Of a stretch of DNA of 64,000 nt, positions 52,606-60,878 are shown piece by piece. The position numbers and the translations under genes are program-made. This DNA comes from Fundicoccus culcitae (lineage in GTDB: Bacteria; Bacillota; Bacilli; Lactobacillales; Aerococcaceae). The DNA is taken from positions 2,976,001 to 3,040,000 of the forward strand of contig NZ_CP102453.1 in NCBI RefSeq assembly GCF_024661895.1, written 5' to 3'. The first letter of the stretch is position 1. Each line of letters opens with the position of its first letter. The notes under the pieces were generated by a model. The model was not told the origin of the DNA and did not search any database. It saw only the letters and a program-made list of their open reading frames with translations.

Positions 52606-52664
52606 GTCCTCGCCACCAATCAAATTAGGTGGCGAGCCTCCCATCTTTCTCCGCCACCAATTAA
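52606..52664. repeat. 41-bp hairpin repeat: end of split copy plus one full copy
   Basis: The full copy (52624-52664) begins ATTAGGTGGCGAGCC and ends CCGCCACCAATTAA; the ATT-GGTGGCG arms pair with CGCCACCAAT. Joined with 48674-48696 the locus held two tandem copies before the insertion. Confidence 0.8.
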
Positions 52665-52809
52665 AATTAACCTTAGATGATGATAAACCAATCTTAGCCT
52701 GACGGTCACTCACTGCCTGCTTACCAAAAAAGTAGCGTTTAAACATTAAATGTTTTATAATAACCTTAACCATTTTTTAATAAAAATGGTCATTGAGGAG
52801 GGATATAAA

Positions 52810-53628
52810 ATGTCCGATACATTAACTGTTTCAAATCGTCGTTGGTCGCCTTGGATACGTGCTATTTTCGGTTTTGTCCTTTACTTTATTGTTTCCTTTG
52901 TCCCTGGTATACTTTTGTCACCGCTAAGTGAGTTAATGGATTATGAAATATTTGTGATGGTCGCAGCACCTATTGCCTTAATAATCGAAATCCTCTTTAT
53001 TTATTTGTTGATGCGCTATATTGATCGCAGACCCTTTAGTATTTTACAACTCAAATTCGATGGACATGCCCTGAAAACTTTTGCTCTAGTCTTTTTAGCT
53101 ACAGGCGTCATCTATTCCTTAGGTGCCATTCTAGCAAACTATTTTTTTCCAATAGAATGGGACGTACCCATTGAGGCACGTAAAACCTGGGCGATGTTAG
53201 TACCAGCTTTTTTCTCTGCTTTTTTTGTTCAAGGCATCCCTGAAGAAATCATGTTTCGTGCTTATCTGCCCCAGACCTTAGTGACGACACCCATAAAAAC
53301 CATGCTCATCTCTTCAATCATGTTTATGTTACTACATTTTCTATTTGTGTTTAGTTTGTCTGGCATCGAGTTAATTATCGAATTCTTTTATCCATTTGCT
53401 TTTGGCATGTTTGCTTTTGTGACACGCTATATCACACGGACAACATGGGCTGCCATTGCGGTTCATGGTGGCATTCATATGTTTAGAAATGTCTTCGAAA
53501 TCCAAGGTTATTTTCCTTACATGTATAGCAGCTTGTTTATCGGCTTATTTTTCTTTATTAGCGCCATGGTGTTTTTCTACATCCATCGCGAAAAATTTAC
53601 AGCTGAAAATAATCAATTGGAATACTGA
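52810..53628 (+). CDS. CPBP-family intramembrane metalloprotease
   Basis: The 272-residue protein has about eight hydrophobic segments and the Abi/CPBP motifs: EEIMFRAYLPQ near residue 145 (the EExxxR motif), LLHFLFVF with a His in the next segment, and HGGIHMFRN near residue 220. Family members include CAAX proteases and bacteriocin-immunity proteins. ATG 52810 follows GAGGAGGG; the frame is open upstream into the intergenic region without a ribosome site. A TATAAT -10 box is at 52756-52761. Confidence 0.88.
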   Translation: MSDTLTVSNRRWSPWIRAIFGFVLYFIVSFVPGILLSPLSELMDYEIFVMVAAPIALIIEILFIYLLMRYIDRRPFSILQLKFDGHALKTFALVFLATGVIYSLGAILANYFFPIEWDVPIEARKTWAMLVPAFFSAFFVQGIPEEIMFRAYLPQTLVTTPIKTMLISSIMFMLLHFLFVFSLSGIELIIEFFYPFAFGMFAFVTRYITRTTWAAIAVHGGIHMFRNVFEIQGYFPYMYSSLFIGLFFFISAMVFFYIHREKFTAENNQLEY

Positions 53629-53672
53629 GAACAAGAGTAATCGAATAGCTATCATAAAAAAATATAATCCGA

Positions 53673-53702
53673 CTGTCGCATTATGAGCGACAGTCTTTTT
53701 GA
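53673..53702 (+). terminator. Terminator of the CPBP gene
   Basis: GACTGTCGC pairs with GCGACAGTC around ATTATGA, then TTTTT. Confidence 0.85.
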
Positions 53703-53862
53703 CGAGGCAATATTTATTTCATTTGAATCTTTTTCGATGTCGTCATTTTTGTTTTTTAACTTATTGTTTAGCATTTATTTATAAAAAAGAACTTATCTAA
53801 ACCTTTCAAATTAAGCTATTACTGATATAATGTATATTAGAATACGAGAATGGAGTCCTATA

Positions 53863-54744
53863 ATGACAGATATGTTTCCGATTAATTATTTTAAAACGAT
53901 ATTTTCACCGGTTGAATCATTTAGTAAACGCAATTATTTAAAAATTTGGCAAATGATTTTATTATTCTTTTTCCTCACCGCGTTAATGATGATTCCAATC
54001 GCCGTAAGCATTGGTCGCATTGACCAAGTCAATTTGAATGATTTTGTACCTGAAGCCGTCGCGACAATTGATGAAGCCTTTATTAGCCAATTACAAGAAG
54101 TCACCGATGACACAACCAACCAAATTGTGATTGATCGTGAGATATTGACACTTGATACGGCTGATCGCGTAGCCGGTTTTGTTCCTGACCAAGAACGGGC
54201 TAACGAGCTTGTCGTCGATAAAGGTGGAATTATTCTTACCAATGAAGGTTTTATCATTCAAGAACCAGAAAATCCTTCTCTATCCATGCCTTATTTAGAA
54301 GATTCACGTTTTGGTGACGTAACGGACCAAGCATCCTTTATGGCCGAATTATCGCGTCAATGGTTTCAAGGAAATCGCTTTGGCATTATGTTTACAAACT
54401 TAATTAATGTTTGGATTTTGATGCTTTTGAGTTTTGTTTTCTTAGTCGGTGGGTCAAGTCTGTTTCTATCTTTAATGCGATTTTCTAGCAGCTTTGATAT
54501 CAATACCTACCGCGAAGCCTTTACCATATGTTTAAACTGTATTGGCTTACCCACTTTAATAGCCGTTGTCGTAGGCCTATTTACGTCCGATCCAACCAGT
54601 ATGTTAACAGCACAGGGCTTATTATTTGTCCTAATGTTACTTTGGGTTTATTGGAAAACCCATTTTAATGATGCTTATGTTGCCCACGTCGTACATGGTG
54701 TAGAAATAGACGAAGATGACGATGATTATTTAATTGAAGATTAG
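53863..54744 (+). CDS. DUF1189 membrane protein of maltodextrin loci
   Basis: The 293-residue protein has one N-terminal membrane segment (ILLFFFLTALMMIPIAVSI), a roughly 130-residue soluble, probably extracytoplasmic part rich in acidic residues, and four further hydrophobic segments. It ends in a very acidic tail (IDEDDDDYLIED). The layout and the start FPINYFKTIFSPVESFSKR fit DUF1189, often found in maltodextrin clusters, though its role is unknown. ATG 53863 is preceded by a weak GGAG. It is followed by the LacI-type regulator 34 bp later. Confidence 0.8.
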   Translation: MTDMFPINYFKTIFSPVESFSKRNYLKIWQMILLFFFLTALMMIPIAVSIGRIDQVNLNDFVPEAVATIDEAFISQLQEVTDDTTNQIVIDREILTLDTADRVAGFVPDQERANELVVDKGGIILTNEGFIIQEPENPSLSMPYLEDSRFGDVTDQASFMAELSRQWFQGNRFGIMFTNLINVWILMLLSFVFLVGGSSLFLSLMRFSSSFDINTYREAFTICLNCIGLPTLIAVVVGLFTSDPTSMLTAQGLLFVLMLLWVYWKTHFNDAYVAHVVHGVEIDEDDDDYLIED

Positions 54745-54778
54745 CATATGATTTCTAAAAGAAAGTGAGATGATCTCG

Positions 54779-55729
54779 ATGGCCACGCTAAAAGACGTTG
54801 CTAAACGGGCAAATATATCTAAAATGACCGTGTCGAGGGTCATTAATCACCCCCAGCTTGTGACATCAGAATTAAGGGAACTTGTTTACCAAGCCATGCA
54901 AGATTTGAACTATCAACCTAACTCTGCCGCAAGAGCTTTAGTCAGTAATCGGACGATGGTCATCAAAGTGTTAATACTTGAGCAAATGGATATCACAGAA
55001 CCCTACTATATGAATCTGTTAACGGGTATTTCTAAGCAACTGGATAAATACAATTATGCCCTCCAACTGGTGACAGAAAACACCGTTGATTTAGGCCAAT
55101 CCGATGGCTTGATTGTGACTGGCATGAAGGAACCCGACTATGAGTGGTTGCAAAAATTTGAAAAACCGCTCGTCGTTTTTGGTGAAAATAATCATAATGT
55201 CCCCTATGTTGACTCAAACAATCGTAAAGGCGCAATTACTGCAACTAAATACGCTATGAGTCGTGGGTATGACCACGTAGTCTTTGTTGGCTTAAATGTG
55301 CCCGAACGTTTTGAAAAAGAACGTGAAAAGGGCTATTTAGAAGCTATTCAAGCCTCCAAAACGAATCACCAACCACATATTATTCGTATTTCTAATTCCT
55401 CGTCCAAAGCAGAAGCCATGGTTCGTGATGAGCTTGAATTAATTCCCAATACGTGCTTTGTTTGTGGCTCAGATCGCATCGCCATTGGGATTCAACAAGG
55501 ATTGACGGCGCTAGATAAAGCACACCCAGAAGACTATGGTATTATAGGCTTCGATGGCGTTTTTCTCGACCAAATTGCTTCGCCTAAACTTACTACCATG
55601 AAACAACACATCGTTGAAATGGGTGGTGCCGTAGTTAATCAACTGATGACCTTGATTGATACGGGCAAATTGGACCAACAAGCCGTCTATTTTGATGCGG
55701 AGTTAGTTGTAAGACAATCCACCAAATAA
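54779..55729 (+). CDS. malR: LacI-family regulator, probable MalR
   Basis: The 316-residue regulator has the LacI DNA-binding motif LKDVAKRANISKMTVSRVINHP, then LNYQPNSAARALVSNRT, and an effector domain ending GIIGFDGVFLDQIASPKLTTM. Position after the DUF1189 gene, near the maltodextrin genes, suggests MalR, repressing malEFG and perhaps the amylase-phosphorylase-MalQ genes through AAACGTTTGCG-type operators. ATG 54779 was preferred over 54770 because of spacing to AAAGTGAG. The name malR is inferred from context. Confidence 0.85.
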   Translation: MATLKDVAKRANISKMTVSRVINHPQLVTSELRELVYQAMQDLNYQPNSAARALVSNRTMVIKVLILEQMDITEPYYMNLLTGISKQLDKYNYALQLVTENTVDLGQSDGLIVTGMKEPDYEWLQKFEKPLVVFGENNHNVPYVDSNNRKGAITATKYAMSRGYDHVVFVGLNVPERFEKEREKGYLEAIQASKTNHQPHIIRISNSSSKAEAMVRDELELIPNTCFVCGSDRIAIGIQQGLTALDKAHPEDYGIIGFDGVFLDQIASPKLTTMKQHIVEMGGAVVNQLMTLIDTGKLDQQAVYFDAELVVRQSTK

Positions 55730-55730
55730 A

Positions 55731-55770
55731 AAAAGCTTGCCTCTTTTTTACAAGACAGCAAGCTTTTTTA
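55731..55770. terminator. Bidirectional terminator between malR and the AraC gene
   Basis: AAAAAAGCTTGC pairs with GCAAGCTTTTTT; A and T tracts on either side serve both converging genes. Confidence 0.88.
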
Positions 55771-56553
55771 TTTACCTTCACGATATTCACGCGGTGAAAT
55801 TCCAAATTGTTTGATAAATTGTTGTGAAAAATTATGTGGCGTGCGATAACCAACAGTTATCGCAATATCATTTATCGATAAGTCAGTGTCCATTAATAAA
55901 CTACAGGCATGTTTAAGTCGCAAATCACGCAGAAACTCACTAATCGTACAACCCGTTTCCTGACGAAATAATTGCGACAAGTAGCTAGGCGTTAAATCAA
56001 CCATTTCGGCTAATTCCGTCAAATACCTAGGAACAGTATAATAATGCGTTAACTGATCCATTATAAAGGCTATCTTTGAGGAATAGGTCATTTTATGTTC
56101 ATCCGCATGTATTTGGTGCAATTGAAAAATAAAACTATTCAACAAATACTGACCGGTTAAAGTACTCATGTCCGTTTTTAATATTAACTGAGCATAATGT
56201 TTGAACAGATTGTTTTCATCTTTAAAAAACACAAACCCATCCTCTGAATAAATATCACTACCACTGAATATAGGCATTAGTTTATAACCAAAAATTAAGC
56301 CCGTTGTATCCAGTGTATGCTTATATATCGCATGTTCAGTCATTGGTAAGATTAAAATTAGCTGTTGCGGTTGAATGTGTATGGTATCAGTCGCAATGGT
56401 TAAACTTGCTCCGCCTCTTAATAAATACACCACTTCATAGTAATCATGGGCGTGCTTTTCTTCATATATTGGCAATGTTGGCGCAGTTAAAGAATGATTG
56501 ATCATCCGAAAAGGTAGTAAACGAATGGAAGAAAGAGGTATTTTATTTGACAT
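55768..56553 (-). CDS. AraC-family transcriptional regulator
   Basis: The 261-residue regulator has a cupin-like N-terminus (EEKHAHDYYEVVYLLRGGASLTI) and a C-terminal double helix-turn-helix (LTELAEMVDLTPSYLSQLFRQETG and LSINDIAITVGYRTPHNFSQQFIKQFG, then SPREYREGK). Effector and targets are unknown; neighbours suggest carbohydrate control. It is convergent with malR. A copy of the 10-mer lies inside the gene at 56247. Confidence 0.9.
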   Translation of the reverse strand: MSNKIPLSSIRLLPFRMINHSLTAPTLPIYEEKHAHDYYEVVYLLRGGASLTIATDTIHIQPQQLILILPMTEHAIYKHTLDTTGLIFGYKLMPIFSGSDIYSEDGFVFFKDENNLFKHYAQLILKTDMSTLTGQYLLNSFIFQLHQIHADEHKMTYSSKIAFIMDQLTHYYTVPRYLTELAEMVDLTPSYLSQLFRQETGCTISEFLRDLRLKHACSLLMDTDLSINDIAITVGYRTPHNFSQQFIKQFGISPREYREGK

Positions 56554-56576
56554 ATTGACGCCAGCATAAAAATTGC

Positions 56577-57008
56577 TTACTCAAATTCGTCACTGAGTAT
56601 CTCCACCCGATCTTCAAAGCTTACTTCACGATGGATTTCATGCAACATCCAGACATAACCGAATGGATCAAGAAACATAGCATTGGAGACACCCATCTCT
56701 TCTAGGCGTGTGACCGCTTGGATTTCTTTAACACCATTATCTAAAGCTTTGCGGTAGGTTTCGTCAATATTAGAGACGATCACATTAAACCAAAAGCTTT
56801 GGGACTGACCTTCCTTTGGTGCAAACAATTGATAGTCGGGATTTTCGTCTAACATATGGAAACGACTGCCAAAGATTTCAAAAACGACTTCGTTACTTCC
56901 TACATTCAAGTTTGTTTTTTCGAGGACGTTCACCTCAAAGATGGCTTGGTAAAGTTCGATGGCCTTTAGACTATCTTTAACAACAAAATCAAATTCAACG
57001 GCATTCAT
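56577..57008 (-). CDS. VOC-superfamily (glyoxalase-like) protein
   Basis: This 143-residue protein has paired beta-alpha-beta-beta-beta modules: FDFVVKDSLKAIELYQAIFEV at the N-terminus, VVFEIFGSRFHMLDENPDY, VSNIDETYRKALDNG and DPFGYVWMLHEIHREV near the end. It resembles PhnB/YdhR-type VOC proteins, whose substrates vary widely. The ATG follows AAGGAGAAA on the minus strand. It is probably a separate unit; its start faces the luxS promoter. Confidence 0.85.
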   Translation of the reverse strand: MNAVEFDFVVKDSLKAIELYQAIFEVNVLEKTNLNVGSNEVVFEIFGSRFHMLDENPDYQLFAPKEGQSQSFWFNVIVSNIDETYRKALDNGVKEIQAVTRLEEMGVSNAMFLDPFGYVWMLHEIHREVSFEDRVEILSDEFE

Positions 57009-57084
57009 GATTTTTCTCCTTCGAGCTTTATTTAGTAAGTTCAGTGTACCATGAAAGTGTGTGGGAGTGTTATTTATTTTGCTC

Positions 57085-57112
57085 TTGAATAGGTTTTTTG
57101 ATAGAGTATAAA
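57085..57112 (+). promoter_or_regulatory. luxS promoter
   Basis: TTGAAT (57085-57090), 16-bp spacer, TATAAA (57107-57112); the start codon follows behind TTTAGGAGGG. Confidence 0.65.
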
Positions 57113-57134
57113 GTAAAGATTTAGGAGGGATTCA

Positions 57135-57599
57135 ATGGCAAAAGTAGAAAGTTTTGAATTATATCATAATAAAGTGAAAGCACCTTATGTGCGTTTAGCA
57201 GGCACAGAAACCCATCCAAGTGGGGCGGTCATTCAAAAATACGATTTGCGTTTGTTACAACCCAATCAAGATGCCATGCCAACAGGGGTTGTACATACCT
57301 TGGAACATTTGTTGGCGATTAATATTCGTGATGAAATTGATGGCGTCATTGATATTTCACCGATGGGATGCCGAACAGGTTTTTATATGATTGTTTGGGG
57401 TGAACATCCAATCAGCGAGGTTGTTTCAGCTTTGGAAAATGTGTTGAAAAAGGTAGACAGCTATGACACAGTGCCTGCTATGACCGCAGAAGCCTGTGGT
57501 AACTATCGCGACCATTCCTTAATTGGCGCCAAAATTTACGCCCAACAAGTATTAGATAATCAGATTTCACATGACCCGTTTGAGCGGGTGTTTGGGTAG
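57135..57599 (+). CDS. luxS: S-ribosylhomocysteine lyase
   Basis: The 154-residue enzyme cleaves S-ribosylhomocysteine to homocysteine and DPD, the autoinducer-2 precursor. The metal motif HTLEH is at residues 54-58, the catalytic Cys79 lies in SPMGCRTGFYM, and the start SFELYHNKVKAPYVRLAG is typical. The ATG follows TTAGGAGGG. Length and motifs are complete. It stands alone, though the AraC-like fusion gene begins only about 57 bp downstream without an obvious terminator. Confidence 0.97.
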   Translation: MAKVESFELYHNKVKAPYVRLAGTETHPSGAVIQKYDLRLLQPNQDAMPTGVVHTLEHLLAINIRDEIDGVIDISPMGCRTGFYMIVWGEHPISEVVSALENVLKKVDSYDTVPAMTAEACGNYRDHSLIGAKIYAQQVLDNQISHDPFERVFG

Positions 57600-57656
57600 A
57601 AAAAGAAAAGAGCAATCAAGCATCATTTCATAGTCGAAAAGAGGTGAAAAGAACCA

Positions 57657-58907
57657 TTGAATTCTGATAAATATATTAAATATTTACAACAGTATGCTGG
57701 AAAGTATATCGTTTCTGATGAAGCAGCGGATTTTATTTTCGTTTTTAATGGTCACGTTCAGATTAAAACAAAAGATTTTCAACAGCCATTTGATAAAGGC
57801 GAATTCTTTATTGCAAACAAAGGTGAGGAAGTAATTTTTACTCATCCATCAACGGATTCTTTAATTTGTTTGATTCGTATTGATGAAAGTTTAATAAAAA
57901 ATGAGATAAATATCGTTGGCTTTCATTTTTTATGTAATTCTGTCATTCAGACGACAATTGATCATACAAAAACAAAAAACATCGTGTTTAATCTCATTGC
58001 ATCAGAAATTAACGAGGATAATTCTATTAGAAAGAAAGGACTGTACTTAACTTTCTTAGATAGTCTGATGTCAAAATACTTAATCAAAAATGCTTCAATT
58101 CAAACGAAAGATGACCGCATGAATGACATTTTAGACTATATTGATGCCTACTATTATAGGGATTTATCATTACATCAAATCTCAAAAAACTTTTACATGT
58201 CTAGCTCATATTTTTCAAGGTATTTTGTTCAAGAAACAGGAAAGAATTATAATAAATACCTCAAAGAGATTAGATTGAATAAATCCTTAGAATTATTATC
58301 TAATTCATCCGAGCCAATTACTCAAATAGCGCTACAAGTGGGATTTTCTAGTGCAGGTACTTTCAATAAATCATTCAAAGAAAAATTTCATATAACACCT
58401 ACAGAGTATCGATTAAAGAGTCGTGAAGTTGTTAAAGTGCCTGATGATTTTGAAATAGGTAAAAATCTGCAAATGAGTAATAATCTACCTAATGATGATA
58501 GCTTTAGTGATTTAAACGAAGATTTAAATGAAGAATTAAAAAAAGATTCAAATATAATAGAAGTTTCACTGATAGCAAATCAAAATGATAAAATTGATTT
58601 TGATAGCAACCATTACATGAATATTGGATCCATTGATAATTTGATTGATGGAACATTCCAAAGTCATTTAAAAATTCTTGGCTGTTTAGCTGGGGGGATT
58701 AGTGCTTTAATCGTAGCGATTCTAAATGTAAAAGCCTATGCTTTAGGTACAGGTATTCTTGGATTCTTTTCTTTAATAAGTCCAGAAGGTATTGGTAATG
58801 ATTTTTGGTTTGGAATTTTGGTTTCAATTATTTCATTTGTCTTAGCTCTAGTAGGAACGTATTTATTTGGTTGGTCAAAAGAAGCTGATTTAAAATTTGA
58901 AAGTTAA
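57657..58907 (+). CDS. AraC-type regulator fused to a PTS EIIC-like membrane tail
   Basis: The 416-residue protein starts with TTG, 10 bp after GAGGTG. Residues 1-150 form a cupin-like sensor region; residues about 152-253 carry the double AraC helix-turn-helix (LSLHQISKNFYMSSSYFSRYFVQ and ITQIALQVGFSSAGTFNKSF, then TPTEYR). After an acidic linker comes a segment unlike AraC proteins: LKILGCLAGGISAL, KAYALGTGILGFFSL, then a strong membrane helix ending VGTYLFGWSKEAD. This matches the C-terminal end of glucose/beta-glucoside-type PTS EIIC proteins. A membrane-anchored regulator is predicted. The frame is continuous, so it is not an obvious frameshift product. Confidence 0.8.
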   Translation: MNSDKYIKYLQQYAGKYIVSDEAADFIFVFNGHVQIKTKDFQQPFDKGEFFIANKGEEVIFTHPSTDSLICLIRIDESLIKNEINIVGFHFLCNSVIQTTIDHTKTKNIVFNLIASEINEDNSIRKKGLYLTFLDSLMSKYLIKNASIQTKDDRMNDILDYIDAYYYRDLSLHQISKNFYMSSSYFSRYFVQETGKNYNKYLKEIRLNKSLELLSNSSEPITQIALQVGFSSAGTFNKSFKEKFHITPTEYRLKSREVVKVPDDFEIGKNLQMSNNLPNDDSFSDLNEDLNEELKKDSNIIEVSLIANQNDKIDFDSNHYMNIGSIDNLIDGTFQSHLKILGCLAGGISALIVAILNVKAYALGTGILGFFSLISPEGIGNDFWFGILVSIISFVLALVGTYLFGWSKEADLKFES

Positions 58908-59000
58908 CAGCCTATCTTTGTCTACCAATTAAGTTCATCATAAAAAATAAACAGTCAATGTACATAAAAGGCGTACATTGACTGTTTTATTTTTTTGTAA

Positions 59001-60761
59001 TTATATTTTCACCATTGAACCATTCACAATCATCAACCCACCCGCTTGAATTTCGTGATCTTCAACCATCAATTCAAGCAATACTTCTAGTCCATCTTTC
59101 TCAACTGTTACACTTTCTTCACTCTGATTAAAGTAGCCTTTAATGACTTTTTCATCATATACTATTTCAACCATAATCAAATTACCTTCAACCTGATAAC
59201 TTGTTGTCCCATTTACAATATGATGGGCATATTCACGACGTAAATGAATCAATTGACGGACAAAGGCATGCATATCCAAGTCTTGTTGTTCCGGATCCCA
59301 TGGCATGACTTTACGACATTCAGGATCATTACCACCATCTAAGCCCATTTCAGTGCCGTAATACAGACAGGGAGAGCCTTGTTGCAAGTACATAAAGGCT
59401 AATGCTGATTTAACGGCTTTTTTATCGCCGCCCGCAATGGTTAATATACGAGGCGTATCATGCGAATCCAAAGAGTTTAGCATGACTTGATTGGTTTGTT
59501 TACGATAGAGCATCGTTTGTTCTTGAATCCGTTCATTTAACTCAGTAGCATTAGCGGTTTTAGTTAAAAAGAAATCACTGATAGCACGGGTTAAAGGATA
59601 ATTCATTACGGCATGAAATTGATCTCCTTGTAACCAAGCTTGTGAGGAATGCCAAATCTCCCCCACGATATAGAAATCTGGTTTTAAAGCCGTTACTTCA
59701 TCATGGAATGAACGCCAGAAACGATGGTCAACTTCATTAGCTACATCTAAACGCCAAGCATCGATATCGAATTCTTCAATCCAATATTTAGCAATGGCCA
59801 GCAAATGTTGCTTTACTTCAGGATGGCTAGTGTTCCATTTTGGCATGTTGGGAACATAACCAAAGGCATCATAATTAATCGCTTGGTAATTACGATAATC
59901 TTTCATATCGACAGCCTTAATCGGTAAAGAATGAATATGAAACCAATCTTTATAAATTGATTGCTCACCTTTTTCGACAATATCTAACCATTGAGGGGCA
60001 TGTGACCCTATATGATTAAAGACGGCGTCCAGCATCACACGCATCCCGCGACGATGGGCTTCGTCTACTAATTTCCTGAACATTTCTTTATCACCAAAAT
60101 GCTTATCGATCTCATAATAGTCCACCGTATCATATTTATGATTCGAATTAGCTTCAAAAATAGGGCAGAAGTACAAACCGTTAATCCCTAAATCTTCTAA
60201 ATAATCGAGATGGTCATAAATACCTTTTAAATCGCCACCAAAAAAGTCACGGTTTTTAGGCACAATGGTAGAATTCCAAGGTAACGCCCCTTCGGGTGTT
60301 AAGGATGGATCCCCGTTGGCAAAGCGCTCAGGGAAGATATGATACCAGACGGTATCTTTTACCCAACGTGGTTCTTTGAACCGGTCAGCTTCATGTAAAT
60401 AAGGTAATTTGAAATAATTGTAAGCTATATCCAAATGTGATACCTCGTGACTTAAGGCTCCAATATCACTATAATAGATGATCTCATCGGCAGCTTCTAG
60501 TTCAAATATATAGCTCATGCGACGGTGTGGACCGCTTAATTCGATTTGCCAGTAATCATGCCAACGGCTACTAGCAATTTTTGTCAAAGGGCTCTTCATT
60601 AATTGGTTAGGTAAGTAAATCAAATAGGGGTCTCCATGCAAGATATTTACTTTTTCAACATTATCTTTTTTGGTACGGATACGAATATGCACTGTTTTTG
60701 AATCATACATATAGGCATATTCTGATTCGGGACGATGGTAAATGGCTGCTTTATCAATCAT
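59001..60761 (-). CDS. Neopullulanase/cyclomaltodextrinase-type alpha-amylase (GH13)
   Basis: The 586-residue enzyme has an N-terminal domain typical of GH13_20 (residues about 1-120), then the catalytic barrel: DAVFNHIG, WRLDVANEVD with the nucleophile Asp, VGEIWHSS with the acid/base Glu and LDSHDTPR with the third Asp. No signal peptide is seen, so it works in the cytoplasm on imported maltodextrins or cyclodextrins. Start 60761 follows AAAGGAGTG; a longer frame to 60815 has no ribosome site. It lies downstream of the phosphorylase gene on the same strand. Confidence 0.93.
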   Translation of the reverse strand: MIDKAAIYHRPESEYAYMYDSKTVHIRIRTKKDNVEKVNILHGDPYLIYLPNQLMKSPLTKIASSRWHDYWQIELSGPHRRMSYIFELEAADEIIYYSDIGALSHEVSHLDIAYNYFKLPYLHEADRFKEPRWVKDTVWYHIFPERFANGDPSLTPEGALPWNSTIVPKNRDFFGGDLKGIYDHLDYLEDLGINGLYFCPIFEANSNHKYDTVDYYEIDKHFGDKEMFRKLVDEAHRRGMRVMLDAVFNHIGSHAPQWLDIVEKGEQSIYKDWFHIHSLPIKAVDMKDYRNYQAINYDAFGYVPNMPKWNTSHPEVKQHLLAIAKYWIEEFDIDAWRLDVANEVDHRFWRSFHDEVTALKPDFYIVGEIWHSSQAWLQGDQFHAVMNYPLTRAISDFFLTKTANATELNERIQEQTMLYRKQTNQVMLNSLDSHDTPRILTIAGGDKKAVKSALAFMYLQQGSPCLYYGTEMGLDGGNDPECRKVMPWDPEQQDLDMHAFVRQLIHLRREYAHHIVNGTTSYQVEGNLIMVEIVYDEKVIKGYFNQSEESVTVEKDGLEVLLELMVEDHEIQAGGLMIVNGSMVKI

Positions 60762-60878
60762 TTTATACACTCCTTTGAACAAAAAAAGCCTAGACATCAC
60801 ACTTGAGTATAACAAAGCATCGGCAGAGTTATTCAGTTATGGAAGGTGTCTAGACTTCAGATGATATTTATTTAAATA

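Noticed and set aside
57657-58907. Frameshift joining an AraC gene to a neighbouring PTS gene
   Set aside because: No remaining PTS sequence lies nearby, the linker reads as ordinary protein sequence and the frame is uninterrupted; sequence error is still worth excluding by resequencing.
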